14,176 nt of DNA from Nitrososphaeria archaeon (GCA_029775955.1 JARVJW010000121.1:1-14176); one strand, 5' to 3'; counted from the first letter of the stretch, positions 1 through 7,445 are shown. Translations and numbers: made by a program. Notes: a model not told the origin generated them from the letters alone.

Positions 1-81
1 CTGGAAGCAGAGGGATACCAGAGGTTCTGGGCATACTACATGAACCAGAGGGCAAAGCAGTTGGTGAAAGCGATGAACTGA
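1..81 (+). pseudogene. C-terminal stub of a transposase (cut by the window edge)
   Basis: An open frame enters from the left edge and ends with TGA at 79-81, giving 26 residues rich in aromatic and basic residues (YQRFWAYYMNQRAKQ and a short tail). This style is typical of the tail of IS5/IS4-like DDE transposases and the GC content is higher than in the core genes. A copy of a 19-bp sequence found again at the right border (13246-13264) lies 44 bases downstream, at 125-143, where an insertion-sequence end would be expected. It may belong to the same element type as the transposase at 13604-14176. Too little is visible to name the family. Confidence 0.45.
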
Positions 82-124
82 TCAGAAATCCTAGAAGAGA
101 TCTGAGAATGATAAGCACTCAGGG

Positions 125-143
125 ATATTTGTTCAACAGAGCA
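125..143. repeat. 19-bp inverted repeat, left copy (likely IS end)
   Basis: ATATTTGTTCAACAGAGCA is the reverse complement, with one mismatch, of TGCTGTGTTGAACAAATAT at 13246-13264. Both copies lie next to transposase remains. The likely reading is the right end of the element whose transposase stub is at 1-81. This is inference from position and pairing only. Confidence 0.5.
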
Positions 144-179
144 CAATTTATCCTAATTTTTAAATAATCAGCACAACTT

Positions 180-233
180 TTAATTAATGCAACAAAGTAC
201 ATTGGCCGGGAATAATTAATTAATGCAACAAAG
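180..233. repeat. Direct repeat pair TTAATTAATGCAACAAAG
   Basis: The 18-mer occurs exactly at 180-197 and 216-233, 36 bases apart. The segment around the second copy (CATT..GGGAATAAT..ATGCAACAAAG) is found again, diverged and in inverted orientation, at about 6261-6294. It may be an old insertion-sequence end or MITE-like remnant. No coding frame is seen between 82 and about 290. Confidence 0.6.
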
Positions 234-289
234 CAACTAAAGGTTAAAATAGTCAGTTAGAATATCTAATCATTAGAGAGTGAAATTAA

Positions 290-1009
290 TATGTCAGTGC
301 CTCTGGAAGAGGCGGCTAAAGACATATTTGAAGTAGTCCCCCGTCATCATGAGGGAAATACACTCCGTAATGCGCGGCAAAAGGCCCCCGCTCCTGACGG
401 TGCCCCAGTACAGGGCGCTGGCCTTCGGGACCGAATTACTCCTTATCCTGATGATCGGCTTTATGCGCCTTCCATCGAGGAAGTAAATTGAAGTTGGCCT
501 TGGAATCGTACGTCCATCCCCGAGGACCCTGCTTACCCTGACGCTCTCGCTGGCCCTGTTGACCAGCCTTCTCAGCCTCCTTCCGTCCCCAACCTTATCC
601 GACGATGCGTTCATGGACACCACCTGCTTGGTCTTGATGTCCACCGCAAAGTGGATCTTCAGGTATCACTTCTTCACCTTCCAGACATATCTTATCCAAT
701 CTCCCGTATTGTGTACCTTGATCCTTAAGCCGTCCACAGCTATGGTGACCAGTGAGCCCGATTTTATCAGCGTCTCGTCCAGCCTTATGTCCAGCCCGTT
801 CGTCCTCCTGTCCAACGTGGAGTAGTCGGGCACACTCAGCCCTTCAATTTGACAGGAAGTGGATGAACCCCTCAGTCTGTCTACACGGCATTCTGAACAG
901 CAGCCTGACGAATGCCAGAACCTGATGTAGGACTCAGGGTAGGGCTCACCCACTCACCCCCCCTTACGAGGGCCTCGTTGTATTCTGGCCAGTTTCTCTC
1001 GTAGACCAT
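290..1009 (-). pseudogene. IS5-like DDE transposase, multiply broken
   Basis: Read on the minus strand, the frame starts at an ATG (1009-1007) with MVYERNWPEYNEALVR, then loses a stretch and changes frame several times. Recognisable pieces in order: LAFVRLLFRMPCRQTEGF (about 850-925), VPDYSTLDRRTNGLDIRL, the first catalytic region VTIAVDGLRIKVHNTGDW, an in-frame TGA just after WKVKK (663-665), HFAVDIKTKQVV, and the second catalytic region at LGDG, where a further shift splits GDG from YDS. The part below about 430 shows no clear family sequence. The same N-terminal pattern (W..YNE.LV.RG) recurs in the transposase at 13604-14176, so the two are relatives in opposite orientation. It cannot make an active protein. 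Confidence 0.85.
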
Positions 1010-1336
1010 ATAATACGTTACACACGGTATGTATAAGCATAGTTAAATCAAAATCGCTTGATAATCAGTTCAAAACGTACAACACAATACCAGTTTTAAA
1101 AGATTTATTTAGCGCTTTGGCCCATACTGAGTGGTTTGATTGCCGCAGATGAACCTGTTGGAACCCCTTTGGCGTTAGATTTTGGTGTGTGGAGACAACA
1201 TCGTTCGTATTGGCTTTAGAGGATAACTTCCTTTTCCTGTTGGGCTTCATTGGTTTGTTCATACTTAAAGCGCATAAGCTAATGAAACCCTAAATGGATT
1301 GCTCTAAAAGAAATGTTGCGGAACTACTGATAAATT
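1010..1336. other. Intergenic gap, no supported gene
   Basis: This is AT-richer than the transposase debris on its left. A 65-codon minus-strand frame (1065-1262) coding a basic, serine- and lysine-rich peptide is present but matches nothing I recognise and has no evident start signal. I treat the stretch as the spacer and promoter side of the phosphatase gene. Confidence 0.5.
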
Positions 1337-1344
1337 GTGTTATG

Positions 1345-1353
1345 TTTATATTT
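1345..1353 (+). promoter_or_regulatory. TATA-like box of the phosphatase-argS unit
   Basis: TTTATATTT lies about 20-25 bases before the ATG at 1370. This fits an archaeal TATA box driving a leaderless or nearly leaderless transcript and supports 1370 over the upstream in-frame GTG at 1337, which would lie in front of the box. No Shine-Dalgarno sequence is seen before 1370. Confidence 0.5.
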
Positions 1354-1369
1354 GATAAAAACGTTCCCA

Positions 1370-2089
1370 ATGCAAGAATTGAAAATTAAGCTTATTTCAA
1401 TAGATGTAGATGGCACAATAACTGACAAAGACGGTATAATAAACACAAAAGCAATCGATTCGCTCAGAAAAATAGTATCACTGGGCATTCCAGTATTTTT
1501 AAATACTGGAAGGAGTGTTTGGGAAAACTACACACTTTCCCATTTTTTGGGATTTAGCAGGTTTGGAATTTCTGAAAACGGCGGTGTTATATTTTATGAT
1601 GAACCCACGCGTGTAGCCGTGCTTGGGGAGATAAGCGATGCTTACCAGGCATATGCTGTTTTAACAAAGGAACTTGATGGTGTAATTATCAATCAAAGAA
1701 TGCCACGGTTAACCGAAATTATACTTGAAAGAAACATAGATCTTGACAAGGCAAGTAAAATATTACAAAAATACAATACTAATGCAAAAATAGTGGACAG
1801 TGGTTACGCTTACCATCTTTCTTCGGCACACATAAATAAGGGGTATGCCCTTAAAAGTCTTTGTAAAATGCTTAACGTTAAACTCGATGCTGTTGCAAGC
1901 ATAGGTGATAGTGCAGTTGACATACCAATGTTGGCGACTTCTGGCGTTTCGTTTTGGGTAGCCAAAAATACAAAATTATTAAGAGATGGAGGTTTAAATG
2001 ACCGCGTAGTTGTGTCACCTGAACCTGGACCTCAAGGTGTAATTTACGCTGCAGACTGGTTGATAAAAAATGATAAGTTATCTGTCTGA
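1370..2089 (+). CDS. HAD-superfamily phosphatase, phosphoglycolate phosphatase-like (archaeal type)
   Basis: This is a 239-residue soluble enzyme of the HAD superfamily. Motif I is DVDGT (nucleophile D12 and D14), motif II is the threonine in LNTGR (about residue 45), motif III is K157, and motif IV is GDSAVD with D180 and D184. The C-terminal catalytic arrangement with a cap between motifs II and III is that of type IIB HADs, and the sequence resembles the archaeal phosphoglycolate phosphatase family (2-phosphoglycolate to glycolate plus phosphate). Length is usual for that family. Substrate is inferred; sugar phosphatases of the same fold look similar. I chose ATG 1370, not GTG 1337, because the protein then starts just before the first beta strand and sits correctly behind the TATA-like box. 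Its last 20 bases overlap argS, so the two are probably co-transcribed and translationally coupled. Confidence 0.85.
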   Translation: MQELKIKLISIDVDGTITDKDGIINTKAIDSLRKIVSLGIPVFLNTGRSVWENYTLSHFLGFSRFGISENGGVIFYDEPTRVAVLGEISDAYQAYAVLTKELDGVIINQRMPRLTEIILERNIDLDKASKILQKYNTNAKIVDSGYAYHLSSAHINKGYALKSLCKMLNVKLDAVASIGDSAVDIPMLATSGVSFWVAKNTKLLRDGGLNDRVVVSPEPGPQGVIYAADWLIKNDKLSV

Positions 2090-3917
2090 GATAAACGACA
2101 TAAAGCGGGCTTCAGAAAGAGCGCTGAAAAGTATTGGGTTACAAGTTAATTTTACTGTTTCTGAAACAACTATGCCTAGTTTTGGTGACATAACTACAAA
2201 CGCCGCATTTTTAATTTCGAAAGCAAAAAAAGTATCCCCGTCAGAAGCAATTACCCTTTTTCTGACGAATTTTGCTCCAGCATCTCAGGAACTTATAAAG
2301 GTTGCGCCCCACCCCAATGGGTTTATAAATTTTTGGCTAAATACTGAGTTTTTTAATAAATTTATAAATAATATCATTTCTCAAAAAGGTTTCGGCCACG
2401 TTGATATTATGCCACAAAAAATAGCAATAGAACACACCAGTGTAAATCCAAATAAGGCCCTGCATGTTGGGCACGCAAGGAACGTCATAATAGGCGATAC
2501 TTTTTATAGATTACTTAAAAGGCTTGGGCACCACGTTATCGTATTAAATTATATAGATGATACAGGAATTCAGGTCGCGGATTTATTGATTGGATTTAAA
2601 GAAATGGGGTTCAACGTTGATGGGGACGATCAAAAGTTCGACCATTACTGCGGTGATGTGGTTTATGTTAAAGCAAATAAAGTAATTGAAAATGATTTGC
2701 GCTTAAAGAAAATCAGGTCAAATGTCCTTAAAGAGCTTGAAGGGGGGGGTGAAATTTACACTTTCGCTAATCATATAGTATCACGAGTCGTAAGCGAACA
2801 GCTCAAAAGTTCTTGGAATCTCGGAGCAAGATATGACCTTCTAAATTGGGAAAGCCATTTTTTGCATGCAGGATATTGGAATAAAGTGTTTGACATTCTA
2901 AAGTCAAAGGGGGCCGTTCAATATATCTCTGAAGGCAAAAATGCTGGATGCTGGACCCTAAAAGGAAAAAAGGTTCTTGTAAGGAGTGACGGCACTACGG
3001 TCTATACTGCTAAAGACCTAATTTATGCTGCTTGGAAGCTGGGCATAGTCAATGATGTATTTGGATATAGTGTTTTCGCAGATCAGTGGGATGGCACCCC
3101 ACTAATGACCACCGTTTTAAATAAAAACGGTGTTAAATTGTATGATTCGGTAGATGTAAGTTACATCGTAATAGACCAAAGGCAGGAGCCTATACAACAG
3201 ATGATAAAAGATGTCATTGAGGACATTGACCCCAACAAAAAATATAAAATTATCTCATATGGACTTGTTGCGTTATCGAAAAACACTGCAGAGAAAATTA
3301 ACGCAAATATAGGAAATGAAAGGTTCGTTCATATGTCAGGACGCAGTGGAATATTCTTTAATTTAGATGACCTTTATCTCATGGTAAAGAAGACTGCAAC
3401 TGAAATAATTAATAAGAGAAATGCATCATTAGAAAACAAAGAGCGTGTGGCCGAAGGAATAGCGGTTTCTGCAATAAGGTATTCCCTTTTAAGAATAGAC
3501 TTGGAAAAACAGATAATTTTTGATATTGACGATGCACTTAAGCTAGAGGGAGATACTGGTCCTTATTTGCAGTATTCTTTAGCTAGAGCCATAAAAATTG
3601 TAGAAAAGTTTGGTTCAATTAAGATTCCTTGTGACGTTGGGGTTTTAAACTCAGAAGAAGAAAGGGAATTATTGCTAAATTTAACCAAATTTGATTATAA
3701 ACTTATCAAATCGTATGATGCAGTTTCATTATCTACTATTGCTAGCTATGCCCATGAACTTGCTGCGCAGTTCAATGTATTTTATGAAGGGCGCAGGGTT
3801 ATAGATGAGAAGAATGAACAGATAAGAAATGCCAGGGGTTGTGCAGTTCTGGCATTTACTTACATAATGAATGACCTGTTGCAAATATTGGGAATACCAA
3901 TTCTAAAGGACCTGTAA
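2070..3917 (+). CDS. argS: Arginyl-tRNA synthetase
   Basis: This is a class Ia cytoplasmic aminoacyl-tRNA synthetase that charges tRNA-Arg with arginine using ATP. The 615 residues show an N-terminal ArgRS-specific additional domain (about 1-100), then the signature NPNKALHVGHARN with the HIGH-type motif HVGH at 132-135, followed by YIDDTGIQVADL. The region expected to hold the KMSKS loop reads HMSGRSG (M422), the altered form common in ArgRS. The C-terminal helical anticodon-binding (DALR) domain begins near TGPYLQYSLAR (about 495) and runs to the end. The frame is intact and complete. ATG 2070 lies inside the end of the phosphatase gene in another frame, which suggests coupled translation. 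No other synthetase family has this combination, so the assignment is firm. Confidence 0.97.
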   Translation: MISYLSEINDIKRASERALKSIGLQVNFTVSETTMPSFGDITTNAAFLISKAKKVSPSEAITLFLTNFAPASQELIKVAPHPNGFINFWLNTEFFNKFINNIISQKGFGHVDIMPQKIAIEHTSVNPNKALHVGHARNVIIGDTFYRLLKRLGHHVIVLNYIDDTGIQVADLLIGFKEMGFNVDGDDQKFDHYCGDVVYVKANKVIENDLRLKKIRSNVLKELEGGGEIYTFANHIVSRVVSEQLKSSWNLGARYDLLNWESHFLHAGYWNKVFDILKSKGAVQYISEGKNAGCWTLKGKKVLVRSDGTTVYTAKDLIYAAWKLGIVNDVFGYSVFADQWDGTPLMTTVLNKNGVKLYDSVDVSYIVIDQRQEPIQQMIKDVIEDIDPNKKYKIISYGLVALSKNTAEKINANIGNERFVHMSGRSGIFFNLDDLYLMVKKTATEIINKRNASLENKERVAEGIAVSAIRYSLLRIDLEKQIIFDIDDALKLEGDTGPYLQYSLARAIKIVEKFGSIKIPCDVGVLNSEEERELLLNLTKFDYKLIKSYDAVSLSTIASYAHELAAQFNVFYEGRRVIDEKNEQIRNARGCAVLAFTYIMNDLLQILGIPILKDL

Positions 3918-4326
3918 AATTTTGTTATTTGATACAAGGCAAATTTATATTATAATGCAGCGGTTTTGGTTTCCCCATGAGCTCTCGTGGTGCTTCTTTC
4001 ATTCCCTGCAGGGCATAAAAGAACGAATTCCATAACTTATCCAATAACTTTAATGCCTTTTTTGCCGACTAAACCTTATAATTATCAAAATTTTTCATAG
4101 CCTTATTTGGTGTCTTATCAATATCTTGTTGAAAAACTCTTGCATTGTTCCATAATTGGCTTAGTTATAGAAGTTCTTTAGACGAAAGGGCCTATTGATG
4201 TTTTTATTTTCATGAATCCTGATTTATGCAACCAATTTGACTTTAATAACTAGCCCCCAACGTTATTAATATTTTACAACCTTTATTAAGTATATTGTGT
4301 TTTGAGTTATATTTCAGTTTATTAGT
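3918..4326. other. Convergent intergenic gap between argS and orc1/cdc6
   Basis: This 409-base stretch separates two converging genes. Most of it (about 3950-4200) is a decayed TnpB fragment on the minus strand, listed separately. The remainder is AT-rich with T-runs that could end transcripts from either side. I see no intact gene. The plus-strand frame at 4295-4552 is the antisense of the orc1/cdc6 3' end. Confidence 0.6.
3950..4203 (-). pseudogene. Decayed TnpB (IS200/IS605 OrfB) fragment, N-terminal half
   Basis: On the minus strand, frames joined across stops read LKNFYN-stop-ANYGTMQEFFNKIL (about 4193-4120) and then, after a frame change, NFDNYKV-stop-SAKKALKLLDKLW followed by NSFFYALQGMKEAPREL and MGKPKPLHY. 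The string of KALKLLDK.W.SFF.AL followed by GKPK..HY is the conserved N-terminal region of TnpB, the RNA-guided nuclease encoded by IS200/IS605 elements, just ahead of the first RuvC segment. The fragment has at least two stops and one frameshift and is cut off by the end of argS. No RuvC part follows, so it is inactive. A C-terminal TnpB remnant lies at 6500-6930, but order and orientation show these are pieces of two separate copies. Confidence 0.7.
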
Positions 4327-5535
4327 TCATAAATTCAAACTCTTTAGCGTTTCATCTTCTTTTATTGTTTTAATTACTGTGCTTTTATCTAATGCCAAGC
4401 TTATTTTTTTTGACCTTCCATACCTGCCTCTGTTAATTACTGGAGCGCTTATTAAGCCAAGCATATCTAGTTCATTAATAATAGCACTAACTCTCCGCTG
4501 TGTTAATGGTTGTATTCCTAAATTTTCGCATATTTTTATATACTTAATGTAAATGTGGCCAGTGTTTTCAGTATCTTGTAAAGATACTATTGTTAACAAA
4601 ACAAGTTTTTCTTGTATAGGTAAAGATGAAATCGCTTCACTAACTTTGTCCTGTTCCATATTTTTTGAAGCTTCTTGAACATGCCTTATTTCTATTTTTT
4701 TAGCGTTTTCCCTTTCTGCTAATTCTGCAGCAACTCTTAGTAAGTCTACCGCCCTTCTGGCATCTCCGTGTTCTCCTCCCGAACGTGCAGCTATTAAATT
4801 AATAACATCGTCTGTTATAGCGTTATCTATAAACGCTATGTTAGCCCTTTCTTTAAGTATATCTTTCAATTCTTCCACACTATATGGTGTAAAAAAAACT
4901 TCTTCGTCATGTAAACTACTATAAACTCTGGATTCTAAATAATCTTTGAATTTTATGTCGTTAGATATCCCTATTATGGAGATGAAGCTGTTTGAATCTG
5001 CATAACTACCATATCTTGTTAATTCATATAATAGATCATTTCCTGCATCTTTTTTTAAAGGCGAATTTACTAGAAAATCAACTTCATCTAATACCAATAA
5101 AAGTCTTATTTCGTTTTCTTTTAAATAACTAAAAATCCTTTTTTGTACTTCACTAACTGAAAGTCCTGTAAATGGTACTTTAATTTTTAATGAAAGTGCA
5201 ATATCAGATAGTACTCTATATATTGTACCACTAGTTCTGGAGTTTATATAACTAATAATTATTTTATCGTTATTTTTCTTACCTTCTAGTGCTTTCATAA
5301 CAAACTTTGTCACCATTGTTTTTCCTGTGCCAGTTTTACCATAAATAAATAAATTTGATGGTTTAATCATGTTTAGTACTGGCGATAGGACTGAAGCTAT
5401 TTTTTCTGTCTGGATGTCCCGATAAAGTATTTTGTTTGGTATATAATCAAGCTTTAATACGTCAGAGTTCTTGATTAGCCGGTTTCCCTTAGTTGCGTTT
5501 TCAAACACTTTATCTACTATATCAAAACTATCCAT
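4327..5535 (-). CDS. cdc6: Orc1/Cdc6 replication initiator (AAA+ ATPase)
   Basis: This is the archaeal initiator that binds ORB boxes at the origin and helps load MCM. From ATG 5535 it has 402 residues: an AAA+ module with Walker A GKTGTGKT (66-73), Walker B LLLVLDEVD, the initiator-specific region around LESRVYSSL, sensor 1 near GISND, and sensor 2 in GEHGDARRAVDLLR. A C-terminal winged helix (about 320-395, including QRRVSAIINELDMLGLI) reads DNA. Length is typical. The frame can be extended to an ATG at 5565, but those ten extra codons (MFQWKLWGTD) are simply the ORB box at 5542-5563 read in frame and do not look like part of the family, so I prefer 5535. The gene faces away from its own origin. 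An ORB at the start codon suggests that the protein represses or tunes its own gene. Confidence 0.95.
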   Translation of the reverse strand: MDSFDIVDKVFENATKGNRLIKNSDVLKLDYIPNKILYRDIQTEKIASVLSPVLNMIKPSNLFIYGKTGTGKTMVTKFVMKALEGKKNNDKIIISYINSRTSGTIYRVLSDIALSLKIKVPFTGLSVSEVQKRIFSYLKENEIRLLLVLDEVDFLVNSPLKKDAGNDLLYELTRYGSYADSNSFISIIGISNDIKFKDYLESRVYSSLHDEEVFFTPYSVEELKDILKERANIAFIDNAITDDVINLIAARSGGEHGDARRAVDLLRVAAELAERENAKKIEIRHVQEASKNMEQDKVSEAISSLPIQEKLVLLTIVSLQDTENTGHIYIKYIKICENLGIQPLTQRRVSAIINELDMLGLISAPVINRGRYGRSKKISLALDKSTVIKTIKEDETLKSLNL

Positions 5536-5541
5536 ATCAGT

Positions 5542-5563
5542 ACCCCACAGTTTCCACTGGAAC
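5542..5563 (-). promoter_or_regulatory. ORB box 1 (origin recognition box) at the cdc6 start
   Basis: On the minus strand this reads GTTCCAGTGGAAAC followed by TGTGGGGT. It has the full archaeal ORB layout: the mini-ORB dyad TTCCAGTGGAAA plus a downstream G-string (GGGG). It is the best ORB match in the window. Its dyad end faces the A/T-rich region and its G-string points away, toward cdc6. Confidence 0.9.
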
Positions 5564-5684
5564 ATATCTATTATTAAATTTAATTATAAATAATAAAATA
5601 TAAAATATAAAATATAAAAAGTAAAAGTAAAAGTCAATAAAAATAGACTAATGATTCTTATTATAAATAAATTTATTCAATAGA
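5564..5684. repeat. A/T-rich duplex-unwinding element with short tandem repeats
   Basis: About 120 bases with very few G or C. It contains a run of 7-base units AAAATAT (about three in a row, near 5595-5618) followed by 6-base AAAGTA-type units (about 5617-5633). The minus strand of this block also offers several TATATTTTAT stretches that can serve as the cdc6 TATA box, so the unwinding element and the cdc6 promoter probably overlap. Confidence 0.8.
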
Positions 5685-5704
5685 TGCAGTGGAAAGAAAC
5701 GGGT
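5685..5704 (+). promoter_or_regulatory. ORB box 2, opposite orientation to box 1
   Basis: TGCAGTGGAAAGAAACGGGT keeps the CAGTGGAAA core and a G-string (GGGT, followed by AGGGA) at the usual distance. One arm of the dyad is weaker (TGCAG for TCCAG). Orientation is opposite to ORB 1 across the A/T-rich block. Confidence 0.75.
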
Positions 5705-6260
5705 AGGGAATCGACGCATAATAAAGCCAGAAGACGTTATTTGAATGTTTATAATTTATCATTATTTTAGGCTAGTATATAAAAACGGGGTTATGTAACA
5801 CCCAGTTTATTTTATATGAGTTATATTTAATGTACACAACCACCATTTTCACCTCAAACCAACGCTGTGCCCTTCTGCTTACTATTATATGAGACTTAAA
5901 TTAACATCACAATGATCTCTTCAACCAAGGAAGCTTAAACCTACAGACGATTCATATATTTTACCTTTAAGATGAATGATAATCTAAATTATAATTTAAA
6001 TGTTAAATGATGAAAACCATGGTGCCATGAAAATGTTACGCCTAGTTTCTAGTTTTACTCTTCAGAAAGCACGTTAATAATTTATGTATAATATTATGAA
6101 AAATATTACACAATTCATTTTTTAGCACTTTCTCCGAATGCACAATGCCTTCATCTAATAAAAGTATTGACTACGACCCATACACTTTGTAGCCTACCAT
6201 TTTATTGCTAGTCTGGTTTGCTTCAAAGTGGGCACATATATATTTATATTTACTTCATAG

Positions 6261-6312
6261 TACTTTGTTGCATAAACTGATTATTCCCACCTAATGAGCA
6301 AATTAACAAAGT
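6261..6312. repeat. Inverted ACTTTGTT/AACAAAGT pair, related to the repeat at 180-233
   Basis: ACTTTGTT at 6262-6269 and AACAAAGT at 6305-6312 form an inverted pair about 35 bases apart. The segment from 6261 to 6294, on the minus strand, matches 199-233 in the pattern CATT..GGGAATAAT..ATGCAACAAAG. A further TGCAACAAAG occurs at 7339-7348, right after the second ORB repeat. It could be an IS end or an origin-associated motif; the sequence does not decide between them. Confidence 0.5.
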
Positions 6313-6499
6313 GTCCCTTTGCCCAGCTTACCCGAGCCACAGCAATATGCCTCCACAATATTATATGTAAAAATGGCTATTATTTTATTGAATATTCCTG
6401 CATCAAGCGCTGATGGCACATGTTTGTTAACAAATTGGCTACATAAACTGGCAACCGTTAATATTTGTTAACATGCAATGGCCCTCATAATCATAGTTG

Positions 6500-6930
6500 A
6501 TGTTTTTAATGAACAACCTCGCCCTTACAGGGGTTCTTGCTTCATAGGAACAAGCTTGCTTCGCAGTAGAGGCAGTTCTTCCACGTGTTGTTCTAGGCCC
6601 ACAACAGAATGTTGCGAGCAACATCCCTGTCAAGGATGAGTCAAGGCACGAATGCGTAAGTTTCTTCAGAACCATACAAGAGCATTTCTAAGATGTCGCT
6701 GGATTGATTACCAGTCCGACACGCCCCTCTGCCTTGTAGGCAGTTAGTAGGCGAAGTTGTTCCCAAGAGTCCATTATTGCCGATGCTATGTTGTGATTCT
6801 TTGTCATGTTTAAAATTTGAAAGTTTTCAAATACAATCAATTTGTTATCCTTTGTCCTAAAGCTTGTGAGCGAAATCGTCTCTCTGCCTCCTGACCTGCA
6901 CAGGCTTTGGCAAGTTGTAGACGATTTCAG
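6500..6930 (-). pseudogene. Decayed TnpB (IS200/IS605 OrfB), C-terminal half
   Basis: Minus-strand pieces in order: RRQRDDFAHKL (about 6898-6860), KLIVFENFQILNMTKNHNIA then SAIMDSWEQLRLLTAYKAEG (about 6842-6740), NPATS (about 6712-6692), a broken zinc ribbon reading KCSCMVLKKLTHSC (about 6690-6645), and LDRDVARNIL (about 6635-6600). These are the conserved TnpB C-terminal blocks: the RuvC glutamate in VFEN, the zinc-ribbon cysteines and the last RuvC aspartate in LDRD. A TAG replaces the glutamine expected in TSQKCS, the first CxxC pair is short by a residue, and several frameshifts follow, so it is dead. No TnpA or intact element ends are evident. Confidence 0.8.
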
Positions 6931-7244
6931 AAGACTGAGCTGTCGTTAAAGGTGTTGCTGTACAGCAGGTCCATATAAGATTGGCAGAAGGTATCCACGG
7001 GCAGGAGCTGCATTAACATCAGTTGGGCTGCAAATTACGGATTATCTACTAATATTTTATTACTAAGCGTTATGGTATTCAAGATACCTACGTCAACACC
7101 GACTTAACCTCTGCCTTTGGCATAAACCCGAAGTATTTTTTAGTTTTTATTACTCTATGCTATTATATCTAGACACCATTTTATATGAACCATATAAAAC
7201 TTGAATTGATAACATTGGTAAATTTCACGGCAAAAGCTTGACGG

Positions 7245-7277
7245 AACAACCCCTATATTTCCACTGGAGCCATTGCA
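7245..7277 (-). promoter_or_regulatory. ORB box 3, in the first copy of a 33-bp direct repeat
   Basis: On the minus strand the unit contains GCTCCAGTGGAAATATAGGG followed by GTTGTT. The ORB dyad core (TCCAGTGGAAA) and the G-string (GGGGT) are both present. The 33-base unit is repeated exactly at 7304-7336, with starts 59 bases apart. Such identity in a diverged neighbourhood points to selection or recent duplication. Confidence 0.85.
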
Positions 7278-7303
7278 GAGCAGATTAACAGTAAAAAAGC
7301 CTA

Positions 7304-7336
7304 AACAACCCCTATATTTCCACTGGAGCCATTGCA
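7304..7336 (-). promoter_or_regulatory. ORB box 4, in the second copy of the 33-bp direct repeat
   Basis: This is identical over 33 bases to 7245-7277 and in the same orientation. It lies about 135 bases before the wHTH gene and its promoter. It may extend the origin as a distal initiator-binding cluster or act as an operator for the wHTH-GINS-mcm unit. Confidence 0.85.
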
Positions 7337-7437
7337 AGTGCAACAAAGCGGGCACCCAGATGTTAATTTAATAGCGGTTTGTCAAATTAAGTATGCGTAC
7401 AGTTTGATAACAAGTTAACAATTTTTGCTGTTAATAG

Positions 7438-7445
7438 TTTTTATG
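7438..7445 (+). promoter_or_regulatory. TATA-like box before the wHTH gene
   Basis: TTTTTATG lies about 30 bases before the TTG at 7472. This is the spacing of an archaeal TATA box for a leaderless or very short-leader transcript. The match is modest. Confidence 0.35.

Larger units (their letters stand above)
5542..5704. other. oriC: Chromosomal replication origin (ORB-DUE-ORB)
   Basis: Two ORB boxes in inverted orientation (minus at 5542-5563, plus at 5685-5704) flank about 120 bases that are almost entirely A and T. Each box has its dyad side facing the A/T-rich part and its G-string facing outward. This is the arrangement described for archaeal origins next to orc1/cdc6 genes. The initiator gene begins directly at one edge. 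The sequence supports the call directly; activity is inferred. Confidence 0.85.

Noticed and set aside
1065..1262. 65-codon minus-strand frame, basic peptide
   Set aside because: No recognisable domain, no upstream signal, and it lies in a spacer next to IS debris. It could be a small gene but I cannot support it.
4295..4552. 85-codon plus-strand hydrophobic frame
   Set aside because: It is antisense to the well-supported cdc6 3' end; its apparent membrane character comes from reading the complementary strand of an A-rich gene.
6439..6675. 78-codon minus-strand frame as a new cysteine-containing protein
   Set aside because: Its first part is the broken zinc ribbon of the decayed TnpB, so it is debris and not a separate gene.
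3950..6930. A single tnpB split by insertion of cdc6 and the origin
   Set aside because: Both pieces are on the minus strand, but the N-terminal piece lies downstream of the C-terminal piece, so they cannot be two halves of one simply interrupted gene.
7245..7336. Two 33-bp repeats with a 26-bp spacer look like a minimal CRISPR array
   Set aside because: There are only two units, no leader or cas genes, and each repeat carries a complete ORB core and G-string, which explains the conservation.
7155..7355. 66-codon minus-strand frame
   Set aside because: It is the translation of the two ORB repeats and their spacer; it has no protein-like pattern or start signal.
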